15,716 nucleotides of DNA from Candidatus Saccharibacteria bacterium UBA2112 (GTDB lineage Bacteria > Patescibacteriota > Saccharimonadia > Saccharimonadales > Saccharimonadaceae), in NCBI GenBank assembly GCA_002331045.1, contig DCYK01000041.1, forward strand, positions 1-15,716. The letters run 5' to 3'. The notes under the pieces are model-generated. The model saw only the letters and a program-made list of their open reading frames with translations. It did no database searches and was not told the origin of the DNA. Shown piece after piece: positions 1-7,018 of this stretch. How positions within the stretch are numbered: the first letter of the stretch is position 1; every line of letters begins with the position of its first letter. A program made the translations under genes and the position numbers.

Positions 1-1023
1 ACGCTTCGCCAGATCTTTTGCGGCATGCATGAGATCGGGGATTTCGCGTGATTTCTTGCTGCGGGCTAATGCGGTTGCTGCGTGATAGAGCATATAATTC
101 CCTTCGGGCATACCAACGCGTTCGATAGCTTGAAACGTGCTGACAGCGAGCGCGAGTGCACCATTGCCGGCGAGGCCGATGTCTTCACTGGCAAAAATCA
201 CCATGCGGCGGGCAATGAATTTTGGGTCTTCCCCGGCATCGATCATGCGCGAAAGGTAATATAACGTTGCTTCAACATCGCTGCCGCGCATACTTTTGAT
301 GAAGGCAGATATAACGTTGTAGTGCATTTCGCCTTTTTTATCGTATCCCGGGACGTGTTTTTGTGCGGCAACTTTCACGATATCCGGCGTTACTTTCGAC
401 TCATTCATGCCAAGTGCGAGTTCGAGGTTACCGAGTGCGACGCGTGCATCACCACCCGATAGCTCCGCTAAATAGTCGATTGCTTTTGGCGTGACAAACT
501 TTACCTTCTTTAGTTCGCCGAGCGCGTGTTTGATAATGGCGATGATCTCGTCTTTGCTGAGCGGCTGGAGTACAAGCACTCGACTACGACTAAGGAGGGG
601 TGTAATAACTTCAAAGCTCGGGTTTTCGGTTGTGGCACCGATTAGTGTGATCAGGCCTGACTCGACATGAGGCAAGAATGCATCCTGCTGGGCTTTATTA
701 AAGCGGTGGATTTCATCGACAAAAAGAACGGTGCGGACTTTTAGATTCCAATTCTGCTTTGCATGTTCGATCACGGTAGCAATATCTTTTTTACCAGAAG
801 TTACGGCAGATAGCTCAATGAAATCTGCGTCAGTCTCGCGGGCGATAATTCGCGCCAGTGTGGTTTTGCCACTGCCAGGAGGTCCCCACAGTATAAGACT
901 GACAGGCTCTTTTCTTTTGACAATCTGCCGCAGTATCTCGCCATTATCGAGCAAGTGGGTTTGTCCAATTACTTCATCTAAAGTCTGGGGGCGCATGCGC
1001 TCCGCTAGCGGTACTCTTTCCAT
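1..1023 (-). CDS. rarA: RarA/MgsA-type AAA+ ATPase, 3' end cut off by the window
   Basis: Replication-associated recombination ATPase that acts at stalled forks (known of the family; related to WRNIP1/Mgs1 and to clamp loaders). I translated 341 codons with no stop; the C-terminus lies beyond base 1. Visible features are the N-terminus MERVPLAERMRPQTLDEVIG, Walker A GPPGSGKTT around residues 46-54, Walker B LFVDEIHRFNK around residue 100, sensor-1 GATTENPSFE, and the family signature SFIKSMRGSD followed by LYYLSRMIDAGEDP and SEDIGLA in the C-terminal half. The start ATG at 1021-1023 fits the family N-terminus. It has no Shine-Dalgarno sequence, and a TATACT -10 hexamer lies exactly 6 bp upstream, so the mRNA is probably leaderless. 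It is divergent from the hydrolase gene with only 22 bp between the two start codons. Confidence 0.95.
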   Translation of the reverse strand, partial: MERVPLAERMRPQTLDEVIGQTHLLDNGEILRQIVKRKEPVSLILWGPPGSGKTTLARIIARETDADFIELSAVTSGKKDIATVIEHAKQNWNLKVRTVLFVDEIHRFNKAQQDAFLPHVESGLITLIGATTENPSFEVITPLLSRSRVLVLQPLSKDEIIAIIKHALGELKKVKFVTPKAIDYLAELSGGDARVALGNLELALGMNESKVTPDIVKVAAQKHVPGYDKKGEMHYNVISAFIKSMRGSDVEATLYYLSRMIDAGEDPKFIARRMVIFASEDIGLAGNGALALAVSTFQAIERVGMPEGNYMLYHAATALARSKKSREIPDLMHAAKDLAKR

Positions 1024-1045
1024 ATCTATAGTATAATCGATAGGT
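1024..1045. promoter_or_regulatory. 22-bp bidirectional promoter between rarA and the hydrolase operon
   Basis: The string AGTATAAT at 1030-1037 contains two overlapping, opposed -10 hexamers. TATAAT on the plus strand (1032-1037) is 8 bp before ATG 1046. TATACT on the minus strand (1035-1030) is 6 bp before the rarA ATG at 1023. Any -35 elements must lie inside the opposite coding sequence, and I see no good one. Both transcripts would start at or within a few bases of their start codons. Confidence 0.65.
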
Positions 1046-1807
1046 ATGAAAATCGTCGTTAACAACCAGTTGATCAATTACTCTGACGAAGGTAAAGGAG
1101 ATGTTGTGTTGTTACTCCATGGGTGGGGGGCAAGCCTCCAGACATTTGATGCGATGACAAATAGTTTAGTAAGAAACTATCGTGTTGTTCGCCTCGACTT
1201 TCCGGCATTTGGCGGTAGTCCGCGACCTACAAATAGTTGGAGTGTTGGTGATTATGCCGATAACATTATTGGATTTCTAGATAAGATTGGGATTAAGAAA
1301 GTCGCTGTCGTTATTGCTCATTCATTTGGCGGTCGAGTAACGATTAAATTGGCTGGCGAAGGTAAACTGAAGCCAGGCAAGATTATCCTGATTGATTCCG
1401 GTGGTATTCGTCACTCGTCATCGCCGCGTCAGCGAGCGTATAAGTTACTAGCAAAAACCGGTAAGCAAGTATTCCGTATACCTGGACTAAACAAAGTAGG
1501 TGATGCTGCTCGCAGACGTTTGTATCAAGGTGCGGGTGCAATGGATTACTTTGAAGTGGGCGATGAAATGCGCGAAACGTTTATTCGAATTATTAATGAA
1601 GATGTTCGCGATATAGCGGCAAACATTCAACATCCGACGCTTATTATTTGGGGTGAGGATGACAAAGAAACACCAGTGGTGGATGGTGAGATATTCCACG
1701 ACAAAATTAGTGGTAGTAAATTTAAAATTATTACTCATGCGGGGCATTTTGCCTACCTTGATCAGCCAGATGAAGTGATGAAAGAAATCGAGTCGTTTCT
1801 AAAATGA
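1046..1807 (+). CDS. alpha/beta hydrolase, first gene of the cell-wall operon
   Basis: Serine hydrolase of the alpha/beta fold, 253 residues. The oxyanion-hole motif is LLLHGWG (residues 22-28). The nucleophile elbow AHSFGG places Ser93. The acid is probably Asp206 in WGEDD, and the catalytic His234 lies in HAGHF near the C-terminus. A cap region lies between about residues 120 and 185. There is no signal peptide, so it is cytoplasmic. The substrate cannot be told; ester or C-C hydrolases share this pattern. Its TGA stop overlaps the next start (ATGA), so it is translationally coupled to the murF-like gene and heads a hydrolase-murF-ddl operon, suggesting an envelope-related job (inference). 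The start at 1046 has no SD but a TATAAT 8 bp upstream, consistent with an almost leaderless mRNA. Confidence 0.9.
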   Translation: MKIVVNNQLINYSDEGKGDVVLLLHGWGASLQTFDAMTNSLVRNYRVVRLDFPAFGGSPRPTNSWSVGDYADNIIGFLDKIGIKKVAVVIAHSFGGRVTIKLAGEGKLKPGKIILIDSGGIRHSSSPRQRAYKLLAKTGKQVFRIPGLNKVGDAARRRLYQGAGAMDYFEVGDEMRETFIRIINEDVRDIAANIQHPTLIIWGEDDKETPVVDGEIFHDKISGSKFKIITHAGHFAYLDQPDEVMKEIESFLK

Positions 1808-3216
1808 AATATTATTGGACTTGTTATTTACCCTCATATCCAAAGGTGATTTTATATATGTTACAAAACAGTGAATATCGAGTAGGTGATTTCTTGCATT
1901 GGTATTATCGAACACGTGATTTTCGAAAGGTCATGAAACGTCGTCAACTGATTTGGACCGCTAAGGTCAAGCTACTGGGGCTAGTCGAACTATTGATTAT
2001 CTTGGCAGTCTTAACTGTGGCTTGGCTGTCTGTGTCTCTATCGATATGGCTTAGTATTTTGATTTTACTCTTAATGCCGATCATTCTTGTTTATGCTATT
2101 GTCATCCCGCTATGGGCTGGACGGGCACTAATTCAACGACCGAAAGAAAAAAGGATGATTGCTAAGGCGACTGCTAAACTAGACAAGCATCCCGCCAAAA
2201 AGATAGCCATTGTTGGTAGTTACGGCAAGACGACAACACGAGAAATATTAAAAACGGTATTAGTGGAAGAATTCAAAGTTGCCGCAACACCGGGTAATAT
2301 GAATACGCCAATCGGGACAAGCCGATTTGTCGATACATTGGATGGCGATGAGGATGTACTGTTGTTTGAATTGGGAGAATCCACCATAGGCGATGTACGG
2401 GAATTGTGTGAAATTATCCAACCTGATCTCGGTATTATTACCGGCATTAACGAAGCGCATCTAGAATCATTTGGATCAGTCGAAAATACAATTTCAACAA
2501 TTTTTGAGTTGAAGGATTTTATTGACGACAGTCATATTTACAAAAACAGTGACAGCAGACTTGTGCGCGATAATACAATAAAAGATGATCCAAAGTCGTA
2601 TAGTAAGAAAGGTGTGGCTGGCTGGTGCGTTGATAGAGTCGATGTATCTCTTGAAGGAACAAAGTTCACATTAAGCAAAGGTAAAAAATCCATCATAGCT
2701 ACCTCTAAGCTTGTGGGTGAGCACCTTGTTGGCGTGCTTTCACTTGCTGCTGCTGTGGCAGATGATTTTGGACTAACGACGAAAGAGATCGAGTCAGGTT
2801 TAAAAAATACCCAACCGTTCGAACATAGGATGCAGCCATACAAATTACACGGCGCATGGATTATTGATGACACGTATAATGGTAATCGCGAAGGTGTTGA
2901 GGCGGCAATCAGGCTACTTGATCAGCTTGATGCAAAAAGAAAGGTCTATGTTACACCTGGTCTTGTTGAGCAAGGCAATAGAAAACAGGAAGTACATGAG
3001 AATATCGGTAAACTACTAGCAGGTGTTGCAGATGTTGTTGTATTGATGCAGAATTCAACTACGCAGTTCATTCAAAGGGGGCTGGAGTCGGCTGGTTTTA
3101 AGGGTGAACTGCAAATTATCGATAATCCGGTGAAATTTTATACACACCTCGAGCATTTTGTGGCCGAAGGCGATATAATAATGCTACAGAACGATTGGCC
3201 AGATTTTTATGAGTAA
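1804..3216 (+). CDS. murF: Mur ligase of the MurF type with N-terminal membrane domain
   Basis: Probable UDP-MurNAc-tripeptide:D-Ala-D-Ala ligase, which adds the dipeptide made by the downstream Ddl to the peptidoglycan precursor. The 470 residues divide into two parts. Residues 1-130 are an extra N-terminal region containing LQNSEYR and two hydrophobic stretches (about 56-78 and 80-107). The Mur ligase core follows: P-loop GSYGKTTT (138-145), the central-domain segment TGINEAHLESFGS (213-225), EHRMQP (340-345) and the MurF-like DDTYN (355-359), then the C-terminal domain. E. coli MurF is cytosolic and lacks the membrane part, which presumably tethers this enzyme to the inner face of the membrane. 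The start at 1804 overlaps the hydrolase by 4 bp and no SD is seen. An internal ATG at 1858 would remove part of the N-terminal motif, so I prefer 1804. MurF rather than another Mur ligase is supported by DDTYN and by the ddl neighbour. Confidence 0.85.
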   Translation: MKYYWTCYLPSYPKVILYMLQNSEYRVGDFLHWYYRTRDFRKVMKRRQLIWTAKVKLLGLVELLIILAVLTVAWLSVSLSIWLSILILLLMPIILVYAIVIPLWAGRALIQRPKEKRMIAKATAKLDKHPAKKIAIVGSYGKTTTREILKTVLVEEFKVAATPGNMNTPIGTSRFVDTLDGDEDVLLFELGESTIGDVRELCEIIQPDLGIITGINEAHLESFGSVENTISTIFELKDFIDDSHIYKNSDSRLVRDNTIKDDPKSYSKKGVAGWCVDRVDVSLEGTKFTLSKGKKSIIATSKLVGEHLVGVLSLAAAVADDFGLTTKEIESGLKNTQPFEHRMQPYKLHGAWIIDDTYNGNREGVEAAIRLLDQLDAKRKVYVTPGLVEQGNRKQEVHENIGKLLAGVADVVVLMQNSTTQFIQRGLESAGFKGELQIIDNPVKFYTHLEHFVAEGDIIMLQNDWPDFYE

Positions 3217-4366
3217 GAAAGAAACTATAGCAGTATTTTTTGGCGGTGTATCGCCAGAACATGATATATCTATCGTCACGGCGATCTCATCCGTTATTCG
3301 GCCACTGGAACTAGATGGTCGCTATCAAGTACTGCCAATATATATATCAAAAAAAGGTATTTGGTATAGTGACAGTTCCTTTAAGAAGATTGAAACATTC
3401 AGTGGCGGTGGAATAAGCGAACTGCTTGATAAACTGAAGCCTGTATCAGTAACATTTGATGGCGGGCTCACAATTGAAAAGCCAGGACTGAAAAGAAGCA
3501 AAATAAAAGTAGGCATTGCATTTCCTGCTATGCATGGTGGCAATGGTGAAGATGGGAGCTTGATGGGATTACTGCGTATGGCGAACATTCCATTTGTAGG
3601 TTGCGATATGCCTGCGAGTGTCATTGCTATGGATAAATTGTTAGCAAAGCAAGTTGCCGAAGCGAACGGTACGCCAGTGGTAAAATATGAATATTTATAC
3701 GCTGATGCTTTTGCAGAAAAACCGGACAAGATAATAGGCGAACTAGAAAAATCATTGGAGTATCCGTTATTTGTGAAGCCGACACACTTGGGCTCAAGTA
3801 TCGGAATTTCTCGGGTTTCGAATCGTAAAGAATTGCAAAATGGAATCGAAGTGGCACTATATTACGATAACAAAGTTCTTGTCGAAGAAGCCGTGCCGAA
3901 TCTGGTAGAAGTTACTGTACCGATCATTGGCAACGAAGTAATGATGCCGGCACTCGTGGAACGTCCGCTGATAAATGACAATAATGTGTTTGATTTTGAT
4001 ACAAAATACATGAATAGTGGTAAAAAATCTGGCGGCAAGCATGGGTCGCAGGGTTACAGCGAACTACCCGCTAAGCTACCAGGGAAACTCTATGAGGCAT
4101 CTATTGATATAGCAAGATCGGTCTACAAAGCAGCCGAATGCGAAGGGATCGCCAGGGTTGATCTGTTGATCGATAGTAAATCAAACACGATTTATTTCAA
4201 TGAGATTAACCCCATGCCGGGTAGCTTATATAGTCACAATTGGCGAAAAAGTGGCATATCGAATGTCGAGCTTGTAGCGAAGCTAATAGAACTGGCAAGG
4301 CAGCGATACGAAAAACATAAAAAACTAGAAAAAACGTTCTCAACCAATTTCTTGAAGCAGTTTTAG
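3209..4366 (+). CDS. ddl: D-alanine--D-alanine ligase
   Basis: ATP-grasp ligase that joins two D-Ala for the peptidoglycan stem peptide; cytoplasmic, 385 residues, slightly longer than typical Ddl (about 300-370). In order: N-terminal VFFGGVSPEHDISI, the GEDGSLMGLLRMANIPFVGC block, MDKLLAK, the ATP-binding FVKPTHLGSSIGIS, VEEAVPNLVEVTVP, and the C-terminal metal-binding NEINPMPGSLY. The omega-loop region after FDFDTKY is rich in Lys and Gly (residues about 273-285) instead of the usual short Asp/Thr/Gln-Tyr-Phe loop. The last 20 or so residues are a basic tail. Its ATG overlaps the murF-like stop by 8 bp, so the two are coupled, and the product of this enzyme is the substrate of MurF. Confidence 0.92.
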   Translation: MSKKETIAVFFGGVSPEHDISIVTAISSVIRPLELDGRYQVLPIYISKKGIWYSDSSFKKIETFSGGGISELLDKLKPVSVTFDGGLTIEKPGLKRSKIKVGIAFPAMHGGNGEDGSLMGLLRMANIPFVGCDMPASVIAMDKLLAKQVAEANGTPVVKYEYLYADAFAEKPDKIIGELEKSLEYPLFVKPTHLGSSIGISRVSNRKELQNGIEVALYYDNKVLVEEAVPNLVEVTVPIIGNEVMMPALVERPLINDNNVFDFDTKYMNSGKKSGGKHGSQGYSELPAKLPGKLYEASIDIARSVYKAAECEGIARVDLLIDSKSNTIYFNEINPMPGSLYSHNWRKSGISNVELVAKLIELARQRYEKHKKLEKTFSTNFLKQF

Positions 4367-4368
4367 CG

Positions 4369-4393
4369 TATAATGTAAACATATAATAGGAGG
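4369..4393 (+). promoter_or_regulatory. promoter and strong ribosome binding site of the slipin gene
   Basis: TATAAT at 4369-4374, directly after the ddl stop, gives an expected transcription start near 4381. A full AGGAGG at 4388-4393 sits 4 bp before ATG 4398, which decides this start over the in-frame ATG at 4407. A second TATAAT (4382-4387) would place the transcript start inside the SD and is less likely. No clear -35 is seen. Confidence 0.6.
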
Positions 4394-4397
4394 TAGT

Positions 4398-5153
4398 ATG
4401 GAAATTATGTGGATCATTATCATTGCGGTTGTCGTGTTTATCTTGAGTGGTATCAAGATTGTGAACCAGTATGAACGTGGAGTGGTGTTAACACTTGGTC
4501 GTTATACGGGTATGCGCAATCCGGGACTTCGGATTATCATCCCAATTTTCCAGCGGATGATTCGCGTCGACGTACGAAGTACACCAATTGACGTTAGCAA
4601 GCAAGAAGTGATTACACGGGATAACGTAACGGTGCAGGTTGATGCAGTTGTGTACTTGCGCGCAGTAAAGCCTGACCGTGCGGTGCTTGAAATTACTAAC
4701 TACGTCTATGGTACGAGTCAATTTGCCCAAGCTGCGCTTCGTGACGTGATCGGTAATGCTGATCTGGATGATGTCTTGACCAAGCGTGATGAGATGAGCA
4801 AGTTGATCAAGGAAATTGTCGACAAGCAAACAGACCAATGGGGAATCGATGTCGAGGCAGTGAAGATTCAAAACATTGAATTAGCGCAGGAAATGAAGCG
4901 TGCCATGGCAAAGCAAGCCGAGGCAGAACGTGAGCGTCGTGCGGTGATCATTACGGCCGAAGGTGAAAAGGCGGCTGCTGGCGTGGTAGCCGAGGCGGCA
5001 TCAATGCTCATGAAAGTTCCTGGGGGTATCAATGTTCGAACCCTGCAAACTCTCGAAAAGATATCCGAACAACCAAGCCAGAAGACATTATTTGTCTTGC
5101 CGGCTGATCTGACCGATACGGTTGCAAAGATAGTTCATCAAGCAAATAAATAA
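4398..5153 (+). CDS. slipin/stomatin-like SPFH (band 7) membrane protein
   Basis: Membrane-anchored SPFH-domain scaffold of the slipin subfamily, 251 residues. One N-terminal hydrophobic segment (residues about 4-20) is followed by the SPFH domain, recognised by NQYERGVVLTLGRYTGMRNPG, VDVRSTPIDVSKQEVITRDN, VTVQVDAVVYLR and LRDVIGNADLDDVLTKRDEM. A charged Ala/Glu-rich coiled-coil segment (about residues 160-200) and the usual C-terminal segment ending in TLFVLPADL then follow. Family members oligomerise on the inner membrane and organise lipids or membrane proteases. The frequent NfeD partner is not adjacent. It is separated from ddl by its own promoter and an AGGAGG SD, and ends just before a strong terminator. 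Confidence 0.92.
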   Translation: MEIMWIIIIAVVVFILSGIKIVNQYERGVVLTLGRYTGMRNPGLRIIIPIFQRMIRVDVRSTPIDVSKQEVITRDNVTVQVDAVVYLRAVKPDRAVLEITNYVYGTSQFAQAALRDVIGNADLDDVLTKRDEMSKLIKEIVDKQTDQWGIDVEAVKIQNIELAQEMKRAMAKQAEAERERRAVIITAEGEKAAAGVVAEAASMLMKVPGGINVRTLQTLEKISEQPSQKTLFVLPADLTDTVAKIVHQANK

Positions 5154-5154
5154 C

Positions 5155-5185
5155 AAAAAAGGCGACCCGAGAGGTCGCTTTTTTT
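5155..5185. terminator. bidirectional intrinsic terminator (slipin gene / tRNA-Leu)
   Basis: Stem GCGACC (5162-5167) pairs with GGTCGC (5173-5178) around a 5-nt loop. It is flanked by A6 (5155-5160) and T7 (5179-5185), so the hairpin has a U tract in both directions. It ends the slipin transcript on the plus strand and the tRNA-Cys/Leu transcript on the minus strand. Confidence 0.9.
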
Positions 5186-5187
5186 CT

Positions 5188-5275
5188 TGGTGCGCGGGGC
5201 GGGACTTGAACCCGCACGGTTTATTCAACCAACAGATTTTAAGTCTGCACTGTCTACCAATTCCAGCACCCGCGC
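5188..5275 (-). tRNA. tRNA-Leu (anticodon TAA)
   Basis: 88 nt including an encoded CCA (5188-5190). Acceptor GCGCGGG pairs with CCCGCGC, discriminator A. Anticodon loop CTTAAAA gives TAA. A long class II variable arm is present (GGTT/AACC stem). The T-loop is TTCAAGT and the D-loop contains GG, so the elbow contacts are normal here. It follows tRNA-Cys with only 2 nt between the two genes, so they must be one precursor. Confidence 0.97.
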
Positions 5276-5277
5276 AA

Positions 5278-5351
5278 TGGAGGCACGGACGAGATTTGCA
5301 CTCGCGTTCACGGTTTTGCAGACCGCTGCGTAACTACTCCGCCACCGCGCC
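5278..5351 (-). tRNA. tRNA-Cys (anticodon GCA) with altered elbow nucleotides
   Basis: 74 nt including an encoded CCA (5278-5280). Acceptor GGCGCGG pairs with CCGTGCC (one G-T), and the discriminator T is as expected for Cys. Anticodon loop CTGCAAA gives GCA. The T-loop reads TGCAAAT, with G at position 55 instead of the near-universal T. The D-loop reads AGTAGTTA, with A at position 18 instead of G. The G18-Psi55 contact is therefore changed on both sides, while G19 and C56 are kept. All stems pair, so it is unlikely to be a dead gene. Confidence 0.95.
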
Positions 5352-5361
5352 ATTAGGGATT

Positions 5362-5370
5362 ATTATAACA
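5362..5370 (-). promoter_or_regulatory. extended -10 promoter of the tRNA-Cys/Leu operon
   Basis: On the minus strand TGTTATAAT, that is TGn plus a perfect TATAAT, ends 10 bp before the first base of tRNA-Cys (5351). A transcript would begin at about 5355. No good -35 is visible, as expected for an extended -10 promoter. Confidence 0.65.
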
Positions 5371-5396
5371 GATCGAGAGTTGCTCGCAGAGATATT

Positions 5397-6371
5397 TTAT
5401 GCGGCGAGACGATCAAACATACTGCGTTCTGTCTCATTGATTGCTGCTGGTCGGATATTCGGTGCGATATGGTATTCGTCTACCTCGTCGATAAGGTCGA
5501 ATAAACCCTCCTCTTCGGCAGTAGCCCGCATGAGGGATGCACTAAATATAGCTGAACGACTAAGCGTCATGAGACCGACGGGTACGCCAGCCTCTCGTGC
5601 CGCTTTAAGGTTAACACGAAACTCAGAGCGTATTTTATTTAGTCCCCAAAGCTCACGAAAGGCATGAACTCCGTGGTCTGTAATACGGCGAATACTTCGT
5701 AATTTTGTGTTTGATGGCAGCATATTATCATCTTCGTTCATGATTTGAGCTGCCGGTTTTAGTTCGTTTTCTAATAATTCTTTTAGGTTAAGCTCATGTA
5801 CGGTAGGCCCCGAGGGGTCTTCGTATACTGCACTTTCAAATAAATCTGGCTGCCACGAGAGGAGCTCTGACGCAGTATGACCACCGTATGAGTGTGCACT
5901 AACCCTTGCCTGAGCGGCGCCGGTATGACCTAGCACAGCTCTTGTTACGTGTAGGCCATTTTTTGCATGCCAGACATATGGTGTTTTGCGAAGCTTAGGA
6001 TCAAGCAATGGACGCCATACTGGATAGTCAAAGTTTGGAATAAAAGTGGCAAAATCATGCCCGTGCTGCGCCATATCGATAGCTTGCTTGGTATAGTGAT
6101 GGCCAATAGTCCATAGCCCACCCATTTTAATTATAGGTGATTCTGATTCATACGGAACTTCTTGTGGATCTGGGCGATAGAGGAAAATGTCGTCGATTGC
6201 TTTGCTGCCAATCTTTGCAGTCAATTGCTCTCGATAAACACGTGGGCCTTCGCCCTTGGGTGGTATGATGATCTTTCGAAAAGGATTGTTATCAACATCT
6301 TCAATAAGATACGTCTTTGTCTCACCTTCTTCATTGGTGTAGTCGACCGGTCGAATTGCTTCATGCGACAT
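5397..6371 (-). CDS. alpha/beta hydrolase family protein of unknown substrate
   Basis: 324 residues, predicted cytoplasmic (no signal or membrane segment). The nucleophile elbow reads VSAHSYGGHTASELL, placing Ser161, and a C-terminal EYHIAPNIRPAAINE offers His301 as the base. Together with EDPSGPT (residues 184-190) this is an alpha/beta hydrolase layout. The first 80 residues are an N-terminal extension without a recognised motif. The substrate cannot be inferred. The ATG at 6371 has no SD; a TGn-TATTAT element lies 9 bp upstream, so the mRNA is leaderless or nearly so. It is divergent from the FMN-binding gene at 6454 and has no clear terminator before the tRNA-Cys promoter region. Confidence 0.85.
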   Translation of the reverse strand: MSHEAIRPVDYTNEEGETKTYLIEDVDNNPFRKIIIPPKGEGPRVYREQLTAKIGSKAIDDIFLYRPDPQEVPYESESPIIKMGGLWTIGHHYTKQAIDMAQHGHDFATFIPNFDYPVWRPLLDPKLRKTPYVWHAKNGLHVTRAVLGHTGAAQARVSAHSYGGHTASELLSWQPDLFESAVYEDPSGPTVHELNLKELLENELKPAAQIMNEDDNMLPSNTKLRSIRRITDHGVHAFRELWGLNKIRSEFRVNLKAAREAGVPVGLMTLSRSAIFSASLMRATAEEEGLFDLIDEVDEYHIAPNIRPAAINETERSMFDRLAA

Positions 6372-6380
6372 AGTTTTCTT

Positions 6381-6389
6381 ATAATATCA
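6381..6389 (-). promoter_or_regulatory. extended -10 promoter of the 5397-6371 hydrolase
   Basis: TGATATTAT on the minus strand (TGn plus TATTAT), with its last base 9 bp before ATG 6371 and no Shine-Dalgarno sequence between them. Confidence 0.55.
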
Positions 6390-6438
6390 TATATACGTAA
6401 TATTAACAAATCATACCTAGATAGAAGCGTTAAAGACG

Positions 6439-6447
6439 TGGTATGAT
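6439..6447 (+). promoter_or_regulatory. extended -10 promoter of the FMN-binding protein gene
   Basis: TGGTATGAT (TGn plus TATGAT), with its last base exactly 6 bp before ATG 6454. This spacing puts the transcription start on the start codon, so the mRNA is expected to be leaderless. Confidence 0.6.
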
Positions 6448-6453
6448 AATGAT

Positions 6454-6957
6454 ATGACAACAAGAATATCAATCGAATCAGAATCTTCCTCGGAGAGTAG
6501 CAAATATATCAGTGATTTTTTGAATGACCATTACACAGGTGTTCTTGCAACGGCGGATAAAGCGGCGAATCCTCATATTGCAGTGGTGTACTATACGCTT
6601 GATGATGATTTTGGCTTGCTCTTTGCTACGAAGGCCGAAACGCAAAAATACAAAAACATCGAAGAGAACGAACAAGTCGCCTTTTTAGTGTATGATGAGA
6701 GCCCGCAGACAGTCGTGCAGGTATTTGGCAAGGTCGAGAGGGTTGAAGATGCCGAACAGCAAAAAAAGGTCTATAAGAATATGCTTCGCTCTTCGGTTGA
6801 ATCAGCACAGACTGAGCTACCGCCAGCGGAGAAGTTATTTGCTGGAGAGTTTGTTGCGCTGCGGCTTGTGCCGCAGACAATCAAAATGGCAGTGTATGCT
6901 CGTCCAGATTCCGAAGGTGACGATCTCTACGAGACGATTTTATTTAATAATCAATAA
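6454..6957 (+). CDS. pyridoxamine 5'-phosphate oxidase-like FMN-binding split-barrel protein
   Basis: 167-residue cytoplasmic protein of the split-barrel flavin-binding fold. The pattern FLNDHYTGVLATAD...PHIAVVYYTLDDDFGLLFAT...KYKNIEENEQVAFLVYDE...VVQVFGKVERVED is typical of small PNPOx-like proteins, which bind FMN or F420 as dimers. The length (about 140-170) fits stand-alone members rather than true PdxH, and no PLP-pathway gene is nearby, so a general flavin reductase or detoxification role is more likely than vitamin B6 synthesis. The start is fixed by the TGn-TATGAT promoter 6 bp upstream. The gene is followed by a perfect hairpin. Confidence 0.85.
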   Translation: MTTRISIESESSSESSKYISDFLNDHYTGVLATADKAANPHIAVVYYTLDDDFGLLFATKAETQKYKNIEENEQVAFLVYDESPQTVVQVFGKVERVEDAEQQKKVYKNMLRSSVESAQTELPPAEKLFAGEFVALRLVPQTIKMAVYARPDSEGDDLYETILFNNQ

Positions 6958-6958
6958 T

Positions 6959-6987
6959 CAAATATCCCGCCTCCGTCGGGATATTTG
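6959..6987. terminator. hairpin after the FMN-binding protein gene
   Basis: Perfect 11-bp stem CAAATATCCCG (6959-6969) with CGGGATATTTG (6977-6987) and a 7-nt loop, starting 2 bp after the TAA at 6957. There is no long T tract beyond the stem's own ATATTT, so termination is likely but not certain. Confidence 0.65.
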
Positions 6988-6999
6988 CCCTCGGCGAAA

Positions 7000-7016
7000 G
7001 ACGGGATATGCCCGTT
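7000..7016. terminator. small hairpin downstream of the orphan gene
   Basis: ACGGG (7001-7005) pairs with CCCGT (7011-7015) around ATATG, plus a G-T closing pair. Read on the minus strand it lies just after the TAA at 7019-7021 and is followed by TCTTTC, a weak U-rich tail. It shares CGGGATAT with the neighbouring hairpin at 6959-6987. Confidence 0.4.
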
Positions 7017-7018
7017 CA

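Noticed and set aside
5206..5667. 153-codon plus-strand open frame over the tRNA genes and the end of the hydrolase
   Set aside because: It reads antisense through two tRNAs and into a well-supported minus-strand gene; no SD, promoter or recognisable protein pattern.
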